Of a DNA stretch of 6,213 nt, positions 5,981 to 6,213 are shown in pieces. The DNA comes from Thauera sp. (GTDB taxonomy: Bacteria > Pseudomonadota > Gammaproteobacteria > Burkholderiales > Rhodocyclaceae). Position 1 is the first letter of the stretch. Each line of letters starts with the position of its first letter. The position numbers and the translations under genes were made by a program. The stretch lies in assembly GCA_003446655.1 (NCBI GenBank), contig DMCZ01000041.1:1-6213 (forward strand), given 5' to 3'. The notes under the pieces were generated by a model. It was not told the origin of the DNA. It did no database searches and worked only from the letters and a program-made list of their open reading frames with translations.

Positions 5981-6213
5981 ATGCTGTATGCACTGCCCGG
6001 CCAGGCCGATGCCAAGGTCCAGTTCAAGACCCGCTACGACAACTTCATCGGCGGCAAGTGGGTGGCCCCGGTCAAGGGCCAGTATTTCGACGTGATCACG
6101 CCGATCACCGGCCAGAAGTACACCCAGGCCGCACGCTCCACCGCCGAGGACATCGAGCTCGCGCTGGACGCCGCGCACGCCGCCTTCCCGAAGTGGGGCA
6201 AGGCCGACGCCAC
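5981..6213 (+). CDS. NAD-dependent aldehyde dehydrogenase (AldB/ExaC/AcoD type), 3' partial
   Basis: The first 77 codons of a cytosolic enzyme that oxidises acetaldehyde or similar short aldehydes to acids, typically in ethanol or acetoin breakdown. The N-terminus reads MLYALPGQADAKVQFK, then RYDNFIGGKWVAPVKGQYF, TPITGQ and STAEDIELALDAAHAAFPKW. This closely follows the E. coli AldB/Pseudomonas ExaC group (RYDNFIGGEWVAPADGEYY, ...DIDLALDAAH). The NAD-binding fold and the catalytic cysteine and glutamate lie beyond the window. ATG 5981 is supported by GAGGAGA at 5967-5973, seven bases upstream, and by the sigma54 promoter. It is divergent from the membrane protein-TIR unit. Substrate choice within the group cannot be decided from the fragment. 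Confidence 0.93.
   Translation, partial: MLYALPGQADAKVQFKTRYDNFIGGKWVAPVKGQYFDVITPITGQKYTQAARSTAEDIELALDAAHAAFPKWGKADA

Noticed and set aside
5676..5993. 106-residue N-terminal extension of the membrane protein (start at 5993)
   Set aside because: It would overlap the aldehyde dehydrogenase start and its sigma54 promoter, is not protein-like, and would bury the signal peptide that begins at 5675.

Overview
The window looks like a contig end from a GC-rich betaproteobacterium, most likely of the Thauera/Azoarcus (Rhodocyclales) type. This rests on remembered protein and gene-neighbourhood resemblance, not on a search. The first 19 bases are not genomic: they match the Tn5 mosaic-end part of the Nextera sequencing adapter, so the genomic sequence starts at about base 20.

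Left part (20-910, + strand): the C-terminal three quarters of octaprenyl diphosphate synthase (ispB) is followed by a tRNA-Pro(CGG) gene, whose probable promoter overlaps the ispB stop, and by a strong bidirectional terminator.

Middle-left (about 933-1590, - strand): this is the wreck of a class I ribonucleotide reductase operon. From right to left it holds the 5' half of a cobalamin riboswitch, a good ribosome binding site and the NrdA N-terminal start. Next comes an internal block of NrdA interrupted by a TGA. Last, in another frame, are a short NrdB-like segment and an intact NrdB C-terminal tail. The order and direction match a normal riboswitch-nrdA-nrdB operon, but several kilobases are missing. 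A very GC-rich 2-dehydropantoate 2-reductase gene (panE-like, 1611-2537, - strand) lies upstream of it.

Middle-right (2691-5675, - strand): a tight two-gene unit encodes a 550-residue signal-peptide-bearing, multi-pass membrane protein and, three bases later, a 442-residue protein with a C-terminal TIR domain behind an unrecognised 300-residue N-terminal region. It matches no TIR system I can name (not Thoeris, SPARTA, TIR-STING or TIR-SAVED by architecture). Its base composition is visibly less GC-rich than panE. It is the best candidate in the window for an undescribed system, plausibly an envelope or cytoplasmic sensor controlling a NAD-cleaving TIR effector.

Right end (5676-6213): a 305-base divergent control region holds a possible sigma70 promoter for the TIR unit. 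It also holds a GGAGCA repeat cluster and a good sigma54 (-24/-12) promoter for a + strand aldehyde dehydrogenase of the AldB/ExaC type, which runs off the window.
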